From positions 10,341,742 through 10,405,741 of the forward strand of contig NC_135565.1 of the NCBI RefSeq assembly GCF_964340395.1: a stretch of DNA of 64,000 bases, given 5' to 3'. Shown one piece after another: positions 51,901 to 64,000 of this stretch; within the stretch, counting starts at the first letter, position 1, and each line of letters opens with the position of its first letter. Below the pieces are notes generated by a model that did not search any database, had not been told where the DNA came from, and was given only the letters and a program-made list of their open reading frames with translations. Made by a program: the position numbers and the translations under genes. This DNA comes from Glandiceps talaboti (lineage: Eukaryota > Hemichordata > Enteropneusta > Spengelidae).

Positions 51901-54900
51901 CAATCGCTGCAATTTCGCTGTCTGTACGAGACGCGATTACCCGCTTCTTAACACTTCATATAAAAATAATAGACTTGATAAAAAAAAGATTTCGCAAAAA
52001 AAGGAGATAGGCCATTCAAAAACTGACTTGTACATCACAAAATATTGTCACAACAGAGGAACTCATCATAAACACGATAAAGTTGTGCGAGTTTTAGATA
52101 ACCGGCAACCATGTTTTTCAACTATACTATGTGCTAGTGTAAAATGCACAGAGATTGCAAGACAGCTTCGATGTAAGTACACTATTATCAACATTCAGAA
52201 ATCACTTTCCCCCTTTCATTAAACAGCCACTGAATATAAGTGAATACAATTTTTTTTTTGGAAAAAAAAATACAAATGGCCTTAGTAAATGCCAAGCAGG
52301 AGAACTACAGTGGAAATATTACTCCATACAGTGGAACTGGATAGCTCTTCGGAAGTCCTCACAAGGTGTTATGTTTCGAGCCCGACTTACGGAGACGAGA
52401 ACCATAATTAAAACTATCCCTCCTTCAATGTAGCAATGCGATACTGGCAATAAGCAATAATGAACGAGTCCTCCATTCGTTACCACTACCCCCTCTATTA
52501 TGAAACTATATTCGTCTCACATCGCTGGGGATTCAAACTTTTTTCTTCTGATAATAATAATTGAATAAAATGCTCTGCCTTACTTGTAATCAAAGATCAT
52601 TTTTATCTTGCTCTTTGAATAGACTGATAGAAAACACGACACACCTTATACACGAGATATGTGTCATCGTTAAAACGAACGTCCGACTAACGTGAAGTTT
52701 AAAATCTATATCGACATTCATGATTGATGAAAGAGGTTATTATATTTTAGGTTTGGCGTTGGGGATTCTCTCTCTCTCTCTCTTCTTCACGGTATTGATG
52801 TTTCATTTCGGGTTTTGTTGACACAATGCAAGGATTACGTCATACCGTCCACATCAGCTACCTTATTGTCTAGTCGCCTGTAGTCCTGACAGTCAAAATA
52901 ACCTGCTTCCAGGTTCAATGAATCAGTCTGTTATGTCGAAAATCTAATATCCTGCTAACGTGGGAACTTGACGAATACTACAATTTACGGACAGAGAAAG
53001 AAATTATGCTTCCAAAGAAACTTTTCTCTATGAAATTAAACTTTCAGAGTGTTATGTGATCACTGTAACCATTGCACGCCTTCTAGTCAATAATAGATTC
53101 GCCATCACGTAATGTCATGGGACTATTGGACTTTTAGGTGATCTCTACTAGAAACAGTCAAACATGTGTTAGCAATTGTGTCTACATATCAAACGGGTAA
53201 CATAGCAAATAAACACTCAATAAAGTCAAAGTCAATCTCACCAAATTCTATATTAGCACACATATATATATACAATATGTATATTAATGTGTAGTTTGAA
53301 CTCCATTCTTGCTTACAAATTGTAACAACAAATTTATAAACGTAACACCGTGGACTGATTGTAACTCTCCCTTGAACGACCATTGTTTACAGTTTACCGA
53401 TCATCTTTTCTGGCTCAATATACTGACCATAATAATTGCATTTTGACATTCTTTCCCTTTTTTTAAAATTAAAAACACCATTTCTTTATCAACTTTGATT
53501 TAAGCCAATTAAGTTGACTAAATGGTCTGTTTATATCCTTGTTTATATCTTTGTTTATAGGAGTTAAAACTGCGTGTACAAATATACAATCTGTTTGATA
53601 AGGCAGACTCCATCGATCTAACCACAAACCCCACATTTCAATATTCTAACCTTTCTAGTCTTTCTAACTTTGCTAAACCACAGGAAATTATAAAAATAAA
53701 CAAGATAATATTAGGTCGAAAAAAGAGAGAAAAAAATCGCTAAAATGTAGCACTTTACATTTTGTTAGAACATACCTAAATTTAGGAAGGGATAGGGGTG
53801 GACAATCGTATCCTCGTCTGGCTATCCTTGCATAGTCTAAGCTTAATTATGACTTTATGTTATAGCTTCAAAACTAGGAAAATATTAGAGTGAATTTCAT
53901 TGATGTGATTCTAGAATCCACAGATACTTTTATCTCTCTATCATAACATGGTTTCATGTTGTAGCATCGTAGTCTGCTCAGTACTTGGACGATGATAATT
54001 GATGAAAAGTTTAAAGTGTTGCATTAATTATGATTTTGACACATCTAAGTGGTTATAATCGTGACTGTATGCATCAGGCCAGGTATATCAGTTTCTCTAA
54101 CTGGCTCTTAATTTAAGTATTTCAAAGACCATACACAAGAGCATACTAGTATACCGCGATAGGACAGGCGCCATTTTTGATTATCAGATTTTTAGGCATA
54201 GTTTCAGAATGCATTAATAAACTTGGTCTATGAGTGGGGTGTTTCATACAAGACTTCTGCGAAAATTGTGACAGTTTTTGGAGTGTTACGAAAGTCGTAC
54301 GGTAACAAATGTGTTTGTGGACGAGCAAGCTAAATGGTCCTAAAATCTGGGTGTGTGTATGTGTGTGTGTGTGATTGGGAAAGAAGGACGTAGCGTGATT
54401 AGTCGTTTACAGGGATAACGTGACAGCAGAATAGGACAAATACGGTCTCAAGACGGCTCTAGATTACAACATTTTCAAAAAAATGTAACGAAAGCTATAG
54501 TTAGCCATCAATGTAGGTGTGAACGAATGTGTTGAAAAACGAGCTTATAATTCAGGCCTTGCACATCACTGTTATGGATTTACTCTCGTTCAAAATGGAG
54601 GCTGGTATGACAGCCTCGATTGGATTAATTTCTTCAATAGCAAAGAGCTTTGGCATTTACATCGATTTGAATAGCGAGCAAACCCTCTCTATCTCTATGC
54701 TTTGTGAATGTTAGATTTCCACATCAGAACTGAAACAAATTTGTTTGAGGCGGTGAAAACATCGACATACTCAGCGACGGTCGTCTCGTTAAGTAGTCCT
54801 ACAGAACGTTGCCACTCTATACCCGGTAACGTGATGAGTTGAACGCCGGGGAAGGACTCAGCGGTGATTGCCGAACAGCGCAGATAAATAAAGGCAAATT

Positions 54901-55943
54901 AACACCGATTAGGGTGAAGGGTAGTGACAGTGAATAAACGTGTAATACATCGATAAAAGGTATGTGAAAAACACGCTCGTTCTTGTCATTATTTCCGATG
55001 TGCAACGAGTGTTGTTGTTGTTTGTAATTTTTGTTCGACTTACAACAGCTTGTCCCAACTGTATTCTAACTGTCAACAAGCTCCCAAACACGACTTTTGT
55101 GTCGAATGTATTTGGAACAAAATCACCTAATATCAACAGTCTTTGAAAAGGTGAATTCCATCAAAACATTGTCGTTTTGTTGGTTTTATCAATCTTCACA
55201 GAAAAGAACTAGTGAATTGCCACTAATCGCGTAGTAGGTTTTCTCTCTCTCTCTATCACTCACTACTTTGGGAAGCATCAAATACTTAGTTAAGTTCGCA
55301 ATACAACGAAATACCCACAGTTGTAATTGAGGGAAAAGGGCTTTTAATTTGAAATAAGATGACATGTAAAAAAGACAAGACTCGCGGGGGATTACAACGC
55401 CGGGAAATGATCAGATCGTTCGGTAACAGTCTGTCAGCGGTGCACCCTTGTGTATAGCACAGAACCTATTACCGTCGCTAGTTCATGGCAAACATCTAAA
55501 TCCACGGTAGGGTTTCAATAAAAAGTAAATGCTAAACAAAACTAACTTTGCACAAAGCAATTTTTTTTCCACCAACGTGAGAATTTCTTAACTTAATCGA
55601 AATTAAGTTTTGATAAGTTTTGGAGACGATAGCGAGACGTTAATTGAAAATACGTTGCGTTGTTTATCGTTCAGGAGCACACTAGGCGGTCAATAAAGCC
55701 AATCCCTCTTCTTTCATAATAACACACACTTATAACATTCAATTTTCACCGCAAGAAAAGCCTATGTGAACATCACTTAATTTGAAAGATGAAATATTAA
55801 TTTCCATCGCTACTTTATCCTACCCGGGGCCATCATCATAGCCTGTGATGTTATCTATCCGGGATGACAGTGGTGTGATTCATTGTTAGAAGAGAAGAGA
55901 GGGAAAGAGAGAGAGAGAGAGCGAGGGAAAATTTTGTACTTGC

Positions 55944-56010
55944 CATTTCGACTCGGTGAATCATGTGAAAAATCCATCATTCTTCGTGCGTTTTCTACTT
56001 TATCAGGCGT
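55944..56010 (-). CDS. Pax6: Candidate alternative Pax6 first coding exon 1b (coding 55980-55944, GC donor)
   Basis: The minus strand has an acceptor-like gactttcag ending at 56011, then an open segment with tandem ATGs at 55980 and 55977, the second in a strong context (A at -3, G at +4). It encodes MMDFSHDSPSRN plus one base G at 55944. The next bases are gcaagt, the preferred form of a GC-type donor. Splicing there to exon 2 is phase 1 and gives [15 protein letters not shown], in frame and with the same Gly that exon 1a provides. Using the neighbouring GT at 55939-55938 instead would break the frame. The frame is also open upstream of the acceptor to an ATG at 56037. Whether the exon is used is inferred only from splice signals, phase and the fit of the joined protein. 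Confidence 0.5.
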
Positions 56011-57012
56011 CTGAAAGTCGAAAATATAACACTGCATATCACTGCGAGGCAGAAATCTGAATTTATTGGTTGGAAAGAGAGAAAGAAAGAAAGGACGAGT
56101 GAAAACAGTGTGGCCTATGTTCAGCTACAGTCCTAATAGAGTTTCAGTAACCAGGATTGGATACTTGGTCAAAAAAAGCATGGAATAAAACCACTAAATA
56201 CACGAGAAAATTATCATGTTTTACAACACGGAATCAACTCACTTCGAGCGAATAAATATAACATCAGTCGCGGATTGGAATGACTAGCATAGCTGATATC
56301 ACACTCGAGGAAAACTACAACATATATACATCCGACATTGTTCGGCTATACGGCGATAGAGGTCAGGAATTGACCCTGGCTTTGTAGATCTAATCCCTCC
56401 AAAACCCTTTCCCCTTCCGAACGATTTTTTTGTATGACAAAAAAACCACGACATACCATTCCGGGCAAAAGAACAAACTTTCGCGAAAGATAGTGTTATT
56501 TCGTGTGAAATAGTTATTTAGCTCGCTTAGTATATACTCTGTACGAACGGTTCCGGTGCATAGAACAACCGACGTGGTGGTGTCACCGACTCGGAATGAC
56601 TACCTATATACAAACCAACAACATATTACACAATGCAGGGTAGGTTGTGACAAAACTATATGTTCTATGTTACTGACACACCGTTTGAACTCGGAAAACG
56701 TGTGTCTCTCCTCACTTCCAAAGACAGTATTTACGATGCAGTGCGAAGAGAGATATATATTACCACAACTCAAACGGACGTTCCACGGGGTACCCACTAA
56801 AAAACCAATCGAACATAGCACGTATTTGTCGGGCGTGTTACCGTCATACCAACACAATATGCCAAACGTGTTTTAGCGCACAAAAGGCTTATACTAAGTG
56901 AACAGTCCAAAAACACTACAATATTCTGTAGTAGTGCATAATGTAAATATATTAACACAACTAGTGCCAGACAGTCAGTTGTCTTATAATAGTGTGGATG
57001 TAATCACCTTAC

Positions 57013-57025
57013 CTTTATGGGGCAT
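57013..57025 (-). CDS. Pax6: Pax6 coding exon 1a: initiator, MPHK plus first base of Gly
   Basis: The minus strand reads ATG CCC CAT AAA G followed by the donor gtaaggtg at 57012-57005. The single leftover base joins the GT that opens exon 2 (42336) to make Gly, giving [14 protein letters not shown]. Starts of this kind (basic residue, then [10 protein letters not shown]) are typical of invertebrate Pax6 and eyeless proteins. The frame is open upstream to a TAA at 57139-57137 but contains no other ATG, so 57025 is the first possible start in this exon. The base at -3 is A, a favourable context. The 5' UTR limit is not visible: an acceptor-like tttacag/G ends at 57166, and a TATA-like AT run lies near 57088-57097. 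Either this exon begins by splicing or transcription starts nearby. Confidence 0.85.
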
Positions 57026-60000
57026 GCTAGTAACCGAGAATCTCTCCAAAATCACCTCTTTTCGACAGACACTCTCGGAGAATATGGTATATATATGGTA
57101 GTTCCAAAATCCCTGTTTGGTCTCAATGGTTGTGGTTTATACGCCAGCAATTCTCTAACCCTTTCCTGTAAATGAAATACGCAATTCAGCTCGGTGGGTA
57201 AGATGTACGGGCTTGACACTACTAACACCAATAATTCAGTTGGTGTGCACATACACCATGGTAGTAATGTGAGTGTATGTATGACCTTTCTAACATTGAC
57301 ACTTAAGTCCCTCCCCCTTGTTCCATGTGACACCTCCCCCAGTACCGTACACCTTTAAGAGGGAATGCGTGTAAGCAAATGACTGCAGTGACGCTCCGTG
57401 TAGCGGCCAATCACCGCGTTCCCTTGGGCAGTAGTCCGAATAATCAACATGAACAATCAAGGCGACGAAAGTTCTGACATGGAGAGGAAGCGTTAACTAA
57501 CACACGAACACAATATAAACGATTTGGCCCGTCACCAGCTGATCGTGTTTGAACGACTTTAACGTATCAACGTGCTCCCTGCCTACCGTGACGATCTATG
57601 GCGGCTTGTAACATACGTCGACACGGCATGGGGGCAGAATACCAGTAAAAAAAGTCAACCAAAATACGGAAATAATCCAGCGATAACTTGGAACGATTTG
57701 ACACCGTGTGTTATGTGTTTTGTCCAAGGCGCGTCGCACTATGGCAAACTCATCTCAATGCACCTCTATTGTATAACCACAGAATAAATTAGAATCGATC
57801 TCTATGTTCCAACTTCTAATAAGCCGTGCAATTGCATTGACGGTGACACAGTATTCAAGAAAGACTGTTTTCTGATTGTTTTTGACACATTTAAAACCAA
57901 CCGGGTTGGTCACCGTACAGTAAATGCATCCATTCAAAATGCCCCCAGCTAATGAAAGTCCACCCTAACCTGAACTCAACTTATGCCTGCAAACTCATTT
58001 TGTGTGTTTTCGTCCTTTCGTTCTGGTTTACTCTAAACGCAATGTGGAAGCTAAAACCCCTTGAAGAACATCCACAAGTGTTTATAACCATCATTCAACA
58101 TTGACTTACTTTCTTACGCTACATTAGGAATTCTCTGTCAACACTTCTGTTACCATCAAAGTGTTCATTGAGAAAAAAAAGATGTGTGTATTTATATCCT
58201 TATGTAATGTACCTCAGAAAAAGTTATTAAAACACTTAGATTAGAATTTGGTTCTCTCTGTAAAATTTCAATATTCAAAAGAGTTGTTATTCATGTGTTG
58301 TATTCATTGATGTGTATGGTGACTACAAACAGTGTCAACAAACCAATGTAGTGTTAATTTTCAAAACTATTAGTTTGTGACACCTACCCGTAAGAGGGTA
58401 TCACAATAGCTGTTAATACATAAGTACAAACCCTTAAAGCCAAATGTATACATTGTATTTGCTTTTGACGTGGATTATTCAGCAACAGTCAACAATCCGA
58501 AGAGAACTTCTGCGATTAGCTCATATTACAGAAGGCACTTCAGTCGATGAGATGGTAAATATGTACTCGGTATCGCTACACGTCTTGTAAAGAATGTGTG
58601 TAACACTGTACAATACAACACAAAAGAAACACAACGTTCTCATACCAATGTAATGGAAAATAAAGCCGTCTTCTGTTTATATGGTGGCAGGATTTTAACT
58701 CAGTTTTGATTTTTTAGTACGTTTACATAGTTTATGTTTTTTATGTAAACTAGTATGTACACCGAGTTAGTATACTAGTGAGGCCAGACTAAAAAAATCT
58801 TGATTCCTTTGTTGACAATTGCTCTGCAATAGAGTTCCCTTTAATCACTTACTCCACGTGCCCGTCTACACACCAAGGAACGCTTTTACAGTTCACTACA
58901 CACCAGGGCTTGTGGAACATCCGAGCGACAAAAACGCCACTTCGATGTCCTCTGAGCAGATTTTTCACACCCATGCTATTTTTGAATTTGTAAAGTGCAT
59001 TATGAGTGTTAAGTCACACTAGGTCTAGAAGTCGTAGTGACTTTGGAGATTTACGGGAATTCTTAGGGCTAATCCATGAGTCAAAAGAAAAAGTTATCTC
59101 TCGCTATAACGGACTTGCAATTTGTATGGTGCTTACACGCGCAAGTAACTCGATTGTTTTCAGGAGAAAAAACCCGCGGATGAGCTAATGGCCTATGAAA
59201 ATACCGTGGTGCTAGGTGCAGGCAAACCTGGTAGGGGACGACACATTTGAAAGTGAGATGCCTTCAATTAAAAATCACCGAAATTATCGACTTGTAGAGC
59301 CCCATGTGTCGGACTGGACATGTGTAACACGCAGTGTTAGACATTTCACATAAAATGAATTTTTTTTTTGCTTTGTAGTCGGGTAGGTCAGATACTAAGA
59401 AAGGTATATAACTAAACCATCATACCCTACGAATGACTTCCATTTAACCCACTTAATGCCTAATTATTAAATTCATCGGATGTGTTTCAATCATATGCAG
59501 TGTTGAACAAATACATGTAAATATATAGTTTGAGCGAGAACGTTAGTGGAATTGGTGGCTTTATAAGACGTCTGGTGTACTCGGGAGTTTAAGGGGTCTC
59601 AAGGGTTGTGCAATCTATCACTGACAGGGATGGTGTTTTACTGCACTGACACTCGATTCCAGTTCCCGCCCAGGCAATTTACTCGTGTCTAATCATTAAG
59701 TGGGCAGAGAGACGTTGGTTTACACTCACTGCTGCTGGAGCAGACGATTCAGGCCTAACGGCATTTACTATATTACGACACAGGGCCACCTCGGCGGATA
59801 CCGAGACTCTGTACACTAAAACTCATCAACACAGCATACGTACATGTGGGAATAGGAACACACTATACAGCTTCGTCTGAAGCCGTGAATTATTCACAAT
59901 GAGGCGGGATTAGTTATGAAGCAGAGTTGAGACCGTACACCGCTGACAAAAGTTACCGTACAAGCCGCGGGCCTATAGCTGCACGAGCGGTTACTGCTTA

Positions 60001-61293
60001 CCTGTACCGAATTAACACGAACAATCCAATGCCATGTGAACGTTTATTAATTTTTGTCAGTTTTCATTTCTATTGCCTTGTTATACAGAGCCACTCCGGG
60101 GGCGATGTTCATACCGACCTCTCTCATTGTTCTCCAATAGAAGTGCACAATCTCTGTTAGTTTGTTGAAAGGCCCGGTGATTAATTCCATGATTTCAAGA
60201 TGTTCAATACTACATCACACACTGTTAAGCTTTGTGTTATCATGATTGGCCCGACCGAATCAAAATTTCGACATTGCACTCGACACATTTTACCAAATAA
60301 GTTTGGACAATTTTTTTGGGGGGAAAGATACAGCATTGAATAGGTTATGAATGTCAGACTATAGTAAAAGAGTCTGTGATTGCATAGATAAGACCCGCTT
60401 GTTAAATGACTCGCCTTGGGCCAGGCTAATACTTTTCTAAGGCAGCATAAATGCAATTTCTCCATTCCAATAGGGGTCGTTCAATGCAAGTCAAGCCTCT
60501 GAGGGTGATGGTAAAATAGTGATTCTTGACAAATGCTAAGTACCAACTGTCGAGCCTCGTTGCGGAAAGAATCAGTACCGGGCGAAAAATCGCGTTTGCC
60601 AGGAGACTTGACAATTACAACGGGGTCAAACAGCAATACAGACAATTCATTTACAGGGAGTAAATCGAGTGGTTAAGCAAGGTTTGCAAGCCATCCAAGT
60701 GTCCACACATGGATGAACCGATACTGCGTTATAAACAAACAGAGTACGGGTAGTTGTTACAGCTAAGACGCAAATCGTCCAGTAGTGTTACCTACTTAAC
60801 GAATTAATTCAACCAATGGAAAGTATATGCCTAGTGGTGTTCATACACATCAGACTTACTTACAGACACTGTATGTTTGTTCGTTAAACACAGTCATGTA
60901 TGTTTGCTCGTTAAATGTAGTGATCTATGATTTTAGGATTGAATTGGTCATATAAAGACAAGATGGTGACTGGATCAGATATATTAATAATGGTCTCCTA
61001 AATAATAGGATTAATAATTCTCATAGACATTTTTTTTGTAACGAGACGTATATCAATGTCAAACTTAATCCAAGTTTCTTTACTCACTATAATAAATAAA
61101 CATCCTCTTTAATATCCGAATATGAGCCTAAAATGTGATGACGTCATCACTCGACTGTACAAAAATTCAATATTTGGTCCAAGACAATTTCAAGAACATA
61201 TAAGAGATAGTTATTCAGGAAAGATCTTGAAAGATAAATAACTGGACCGTGGACGACATGTACAGAAAGATAGATGTGACAGAACGTGAGACT
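57026..61293. other. Upstream flank / 5' region of Pax6
   Basis: Contains whatever 5' UTR and promoter belong to exon 1a. On the gene strand an acceptor-like tttacag ends at 57166 and a CCAAT box (attgg) lies near 57410 in a locally GC-richer stretch. No recognisable coding exon of another gene was found. Confidence 0.4.
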
Positions 61294-61294
61294 A

Positions 61295-61351
61295 ATGTAT
61301 GTATGTATGTATGTATGTATGTATGTATGTATGTATGTATGTATGTATGTA

Positions 61352-61435
<84 letters not shown>

Positions 61436-61491
61436 TGTGTATGTATGTATGTATGTATGTATGTATGTATGTATGTATGTATGTATGTATG
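61295..61491. repeat. Compound microsatellite (ATGT)n-(GT)n-(GTGC)n-(ATGT)n
   Basis: About 197 bases with a nearly symmetric arrangement: ATGT tetramers, GT dinucleotides, GTGC tetramers, then ATGT tetramers again. Cys/Val/Tyr-rich open frames through it are artefacts. Confidence 0.97.
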
Positions 61492-63714
61492 TTGTCATAG
61501 CAATATTATGTTGTGTTTGATAAGAACAGTAAGTTTTGATATATCACAAATCGAAATAGTTTGGTTCTGTATCCCAAATCTTTCCAAAGTTGTTGTCATT
61601 TATTCTTAACTCAGTTCACCAACCAATTGCAACGCGTATTATGAAATGTACACATCGATCACTGGTATATGTTAATCATGTACATTTCCCAAAACAGTGT
61701 GTTCAAACACATTATCATTAAAACTTCTTGCATCTACCACAATTAGCGAAATGGGAATAAACAATAACAAGGTTATTGTAACATAAGAATTTACACGACT
61801 TTTTAAAAAAAAGCACTGCTCGTCTAATTTTGCGATTACCGGAAACGTACACTTCACTTCATACCGTAGTTCGAGAGGGAAAGTCGGACAGCTGAATAGT
61901 TTCTGAATATTAATATTTCAAGATGATCGATTCGTAACAAATGTGAAAAGTGAAAACTGCTTTTTATTTTCAATTACTAAAACGTTTGTCACGATCCGTG
62001 ATGTTGAAATTCCGTTAAACTTTCTCAGGAAAAACTGAAGATATTCTGTCTGACTGTGTCAGTGTTTTGGACTGGAGTTAATCAGCGTTCAGAAACGGAT
62101 GTATTGGGGCTGTAAACAGTCAACAATATGGGTGTTAAGTTGCACCAGTTACTAATAATTACTTTCTTGTGAGTTGAAACTGATGTGTTAGTCGTCAATT
62201 TCACTTGTCAGACTCTTCACCACAATGGCCCAGGAATTTAAATGGGATGGAAACGAGGGGGGAAATTAGTGTTAAGAGTTTCTCTTAAACGGAAACGACA
62301 CTACAAAACGGGCACACAATTTGTAAGCTAATTCGTTTATCTCAAAAAAGGCCAATTACTTTAAGATTTTGGGCGAAACGCTTTTTTTTTCTAACAACGG
62401 AAAACACCGTGACCTTTTGTGCAGGAGACTACTTTTTGGAAGAATGTGAATTTTTCAAACTAAAAATTACTGTACTCTAATGATTTCGGTACATCTTTTT
62501 GTACAAACACTTCTTGTCGTTGTAAACAAATGGTTAGACTTATTTACTGCATCTTATATTAATTTTATGTAAATTAGTGCAAATTCTTTATGTATCATGC
62601 CTGAAAAACGTGTTTTTGTCACCATGTACTCCCGACCACATAGATAGTGCAACTTATAGTGTATCCTATAATGTTTTCATCCCACACATTGCTCAGTCTC
62701 ATGGTCGGCCAGCCTAACCAAAATAAGAAGAGAAGAAACATTAGATGAACCCATCAATTCAGTAGCTTCCTTGTTTACAAATAAGTACCATTTCCTCTAG
62801 TTTCATCTTATTTGAATCTCCTAACATTTTAAATAAAAATTCGTTTTAAAATCATTACTATAGAATTTCCGGTATGTCTCGGGGGTGGGGGTGGGGGTGT
62901 AATTAATAAAACACTTACAATATTGTGGTTAGAAGTTTGAAGAAAAAAAATGAGAAAAAAAACAATCCACGTCTGGAATTCCAAAGTAGTTGAAATCTGA
63001 AGTGAATGAGTGAACAATAGAGAGGGAGAAAGTATGCTCACTAATAGCTTACAATAGAGACATGAAATGAGAGTACGCTAGTTTTGGTAGAAGGCTGTCG
63101 GTATTTCCCTTGCCCGCTATCATGTTACGGCACACAGACGTGGCCTATACAATCCCAGCCTTAGGAAAATACGACGTAGTCGCCAATATAGCAGACGTTA
63201 AATACACTGAGTCGCCATCCCTCAATGAAGCTGTTGCCTTTATTTCGCCCTTTGTTTCTTTTTACTTGTGTTCGGGTAATTAAATATAAACAAACCGTTG
63301 TTTGCAGGTAATATCCTACATTGTGTAGCCATCATCTGTACTTTATATACGAGTTGTCTGCTGACAAAAGTATACTCAGTTTCCACTATCTCAGTTGAGT
63401 ACCTTCCGATGTCAAACAACAAAACTGGCAACAACTTTGGGAAAAATAGGATATCGAATTCACTACATTTGTTCACTTTCGCTGATTCTATTTATTTGCA
63501 TCATTTAGGAAAGCAGTAGTCTTTTTTTTTCTAGTCAGACTCTTTATCGGGTAACAACACAGTAAGTTACTAACTCCCTGTCAAACTATTACAACCATGT
63601 GACCGATGAGGCTGATGACTCTGAAAAGGGCAGTCTAATAAAATGCTAATTAGTTTGTTATATGTTTTTTATTAACAGGAATTAGGGGGGCTGAGTTGTG
63701 TATGTGTTTTGTTT
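61492..63714. other. Far upstream flank
   Basis: Unique AT-rich DNA with a G-rich triple run at 62881-62897. No recognisable gene. Confidence 0.4.
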
Positions 63715-63752
63715 GGGGGGGGGGGGGGGGCTGGGTGTTGGGGGAAGGGAGG
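63715..63752 (+). other. Long G run with quadruplex pattern
   Basis: Sixteen consecutive G followed by ctgggtgttgggggaaggga, giving four or more G runs within 38 bases. Confidence 0.75.
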
Positions 63753-64000
63753 TGGTGATACTATGTCAAGTATGTTTAATAGTCATAGTTACAGTATTGA
63801 AAACACAATACTGAGAGGAAAGGATGTACAAAAGTAAGTTTGTAGTTGAAGCGTCCAATGTGAGTGTGTTTCTAATCGTGATCAAGAGATGCATAAATTT
63901 GAAAATGATTTGTTAACAACCATGAATACATAATCAGTTATTACGCGTTTTAAGTTATACATAACACTTAAACTAGTTTCGTATGTTTTTTTTGTTTAAA

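Noticed and set aside
55938-55939. GT donor just after candidate exon 1b
   Set aside because: Splicing at this GT to exon 2 gives the wrong phase; only the GC donor at 55943-55942 keeps the Pax6 frame.

Overview
The window holds one recognisable gene: Pax6 (the eyeless/Pax-6 paired-box plus homeobox transcription factor), on the minus strand. It runs from an initiator ATG at 57025 to a TAA stop at 2330. The remainder is AT-rich intronic and flanking DNA with many simple and tandem repeats. The genome is animal: multi-kilobase spliceosomal introns with conserved phases, a Pax6 protein that is collinear with the vertebrate one, and no bacterial-style gene packing. The start [14 protein letters not shown], the linker after the paired domain and the intron pattern suggest a marine invertebrate bilaterian. 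A lophotrochozoan is my best guess, but a hemichordate or cephalochordate cannot be excluded from sequence alone.

Gene model (minus strand, 5' to 3'): exon 1a (57013-57025 coding, MPHK/G); candidate alternative exon 1b (55944-56010, coding from 55980, MMDFSHDSPSRN/G, GC donor); exon 2 (41990-42336, most of the paired domain); exon 3 (34121-34349, end of the paired domain and linker); exon 4 (6957-7100, acidic linker and first third of the homeodomain); exon 5 (4769-4851, middle of the homeodomain); exon 6 (2931-3363, end of the homeodomain and most of the PST-rich activation domain); exon 7 (2330-2421, conserved C-terminus ending QYWPRIQ). All junctions stay in frame. With exon 1a the protein is 446 residues, with exon 1b 454.

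Layout. 1-2329: downstream flank with a probable poly(A) signal at 2193-2198 and a striking tandem array rich in CCAAT and ATGCAAAT motifs (944-1600). 2330-7100: the compact 3' half of the gene, with an E-box cluster and a long inverted repeat in its introns. 7101-34120: a 27-kb intron with at least seven tandem arrays, including one made of CRE-like TGACGTAA/TGACGTCA units. 34121-42336: the paired-box exons and a 7.6-kb intron. 42337-57025: a 14.7-kb first intron containing candidate exon 1b. 57026-64000: upstream flank with no recognised gene.

Main points for follow-up: two candidate N-termini, one using a GC-AG intron; fusion of the vertebrate exon 5/6 equivalents, so there is no exon-5a slot; 16 exact TGACGTCA palindromes over the locus where about one is expected; and repeat arrays built from transcription-factor-like motifs or lying directly against splice sites.
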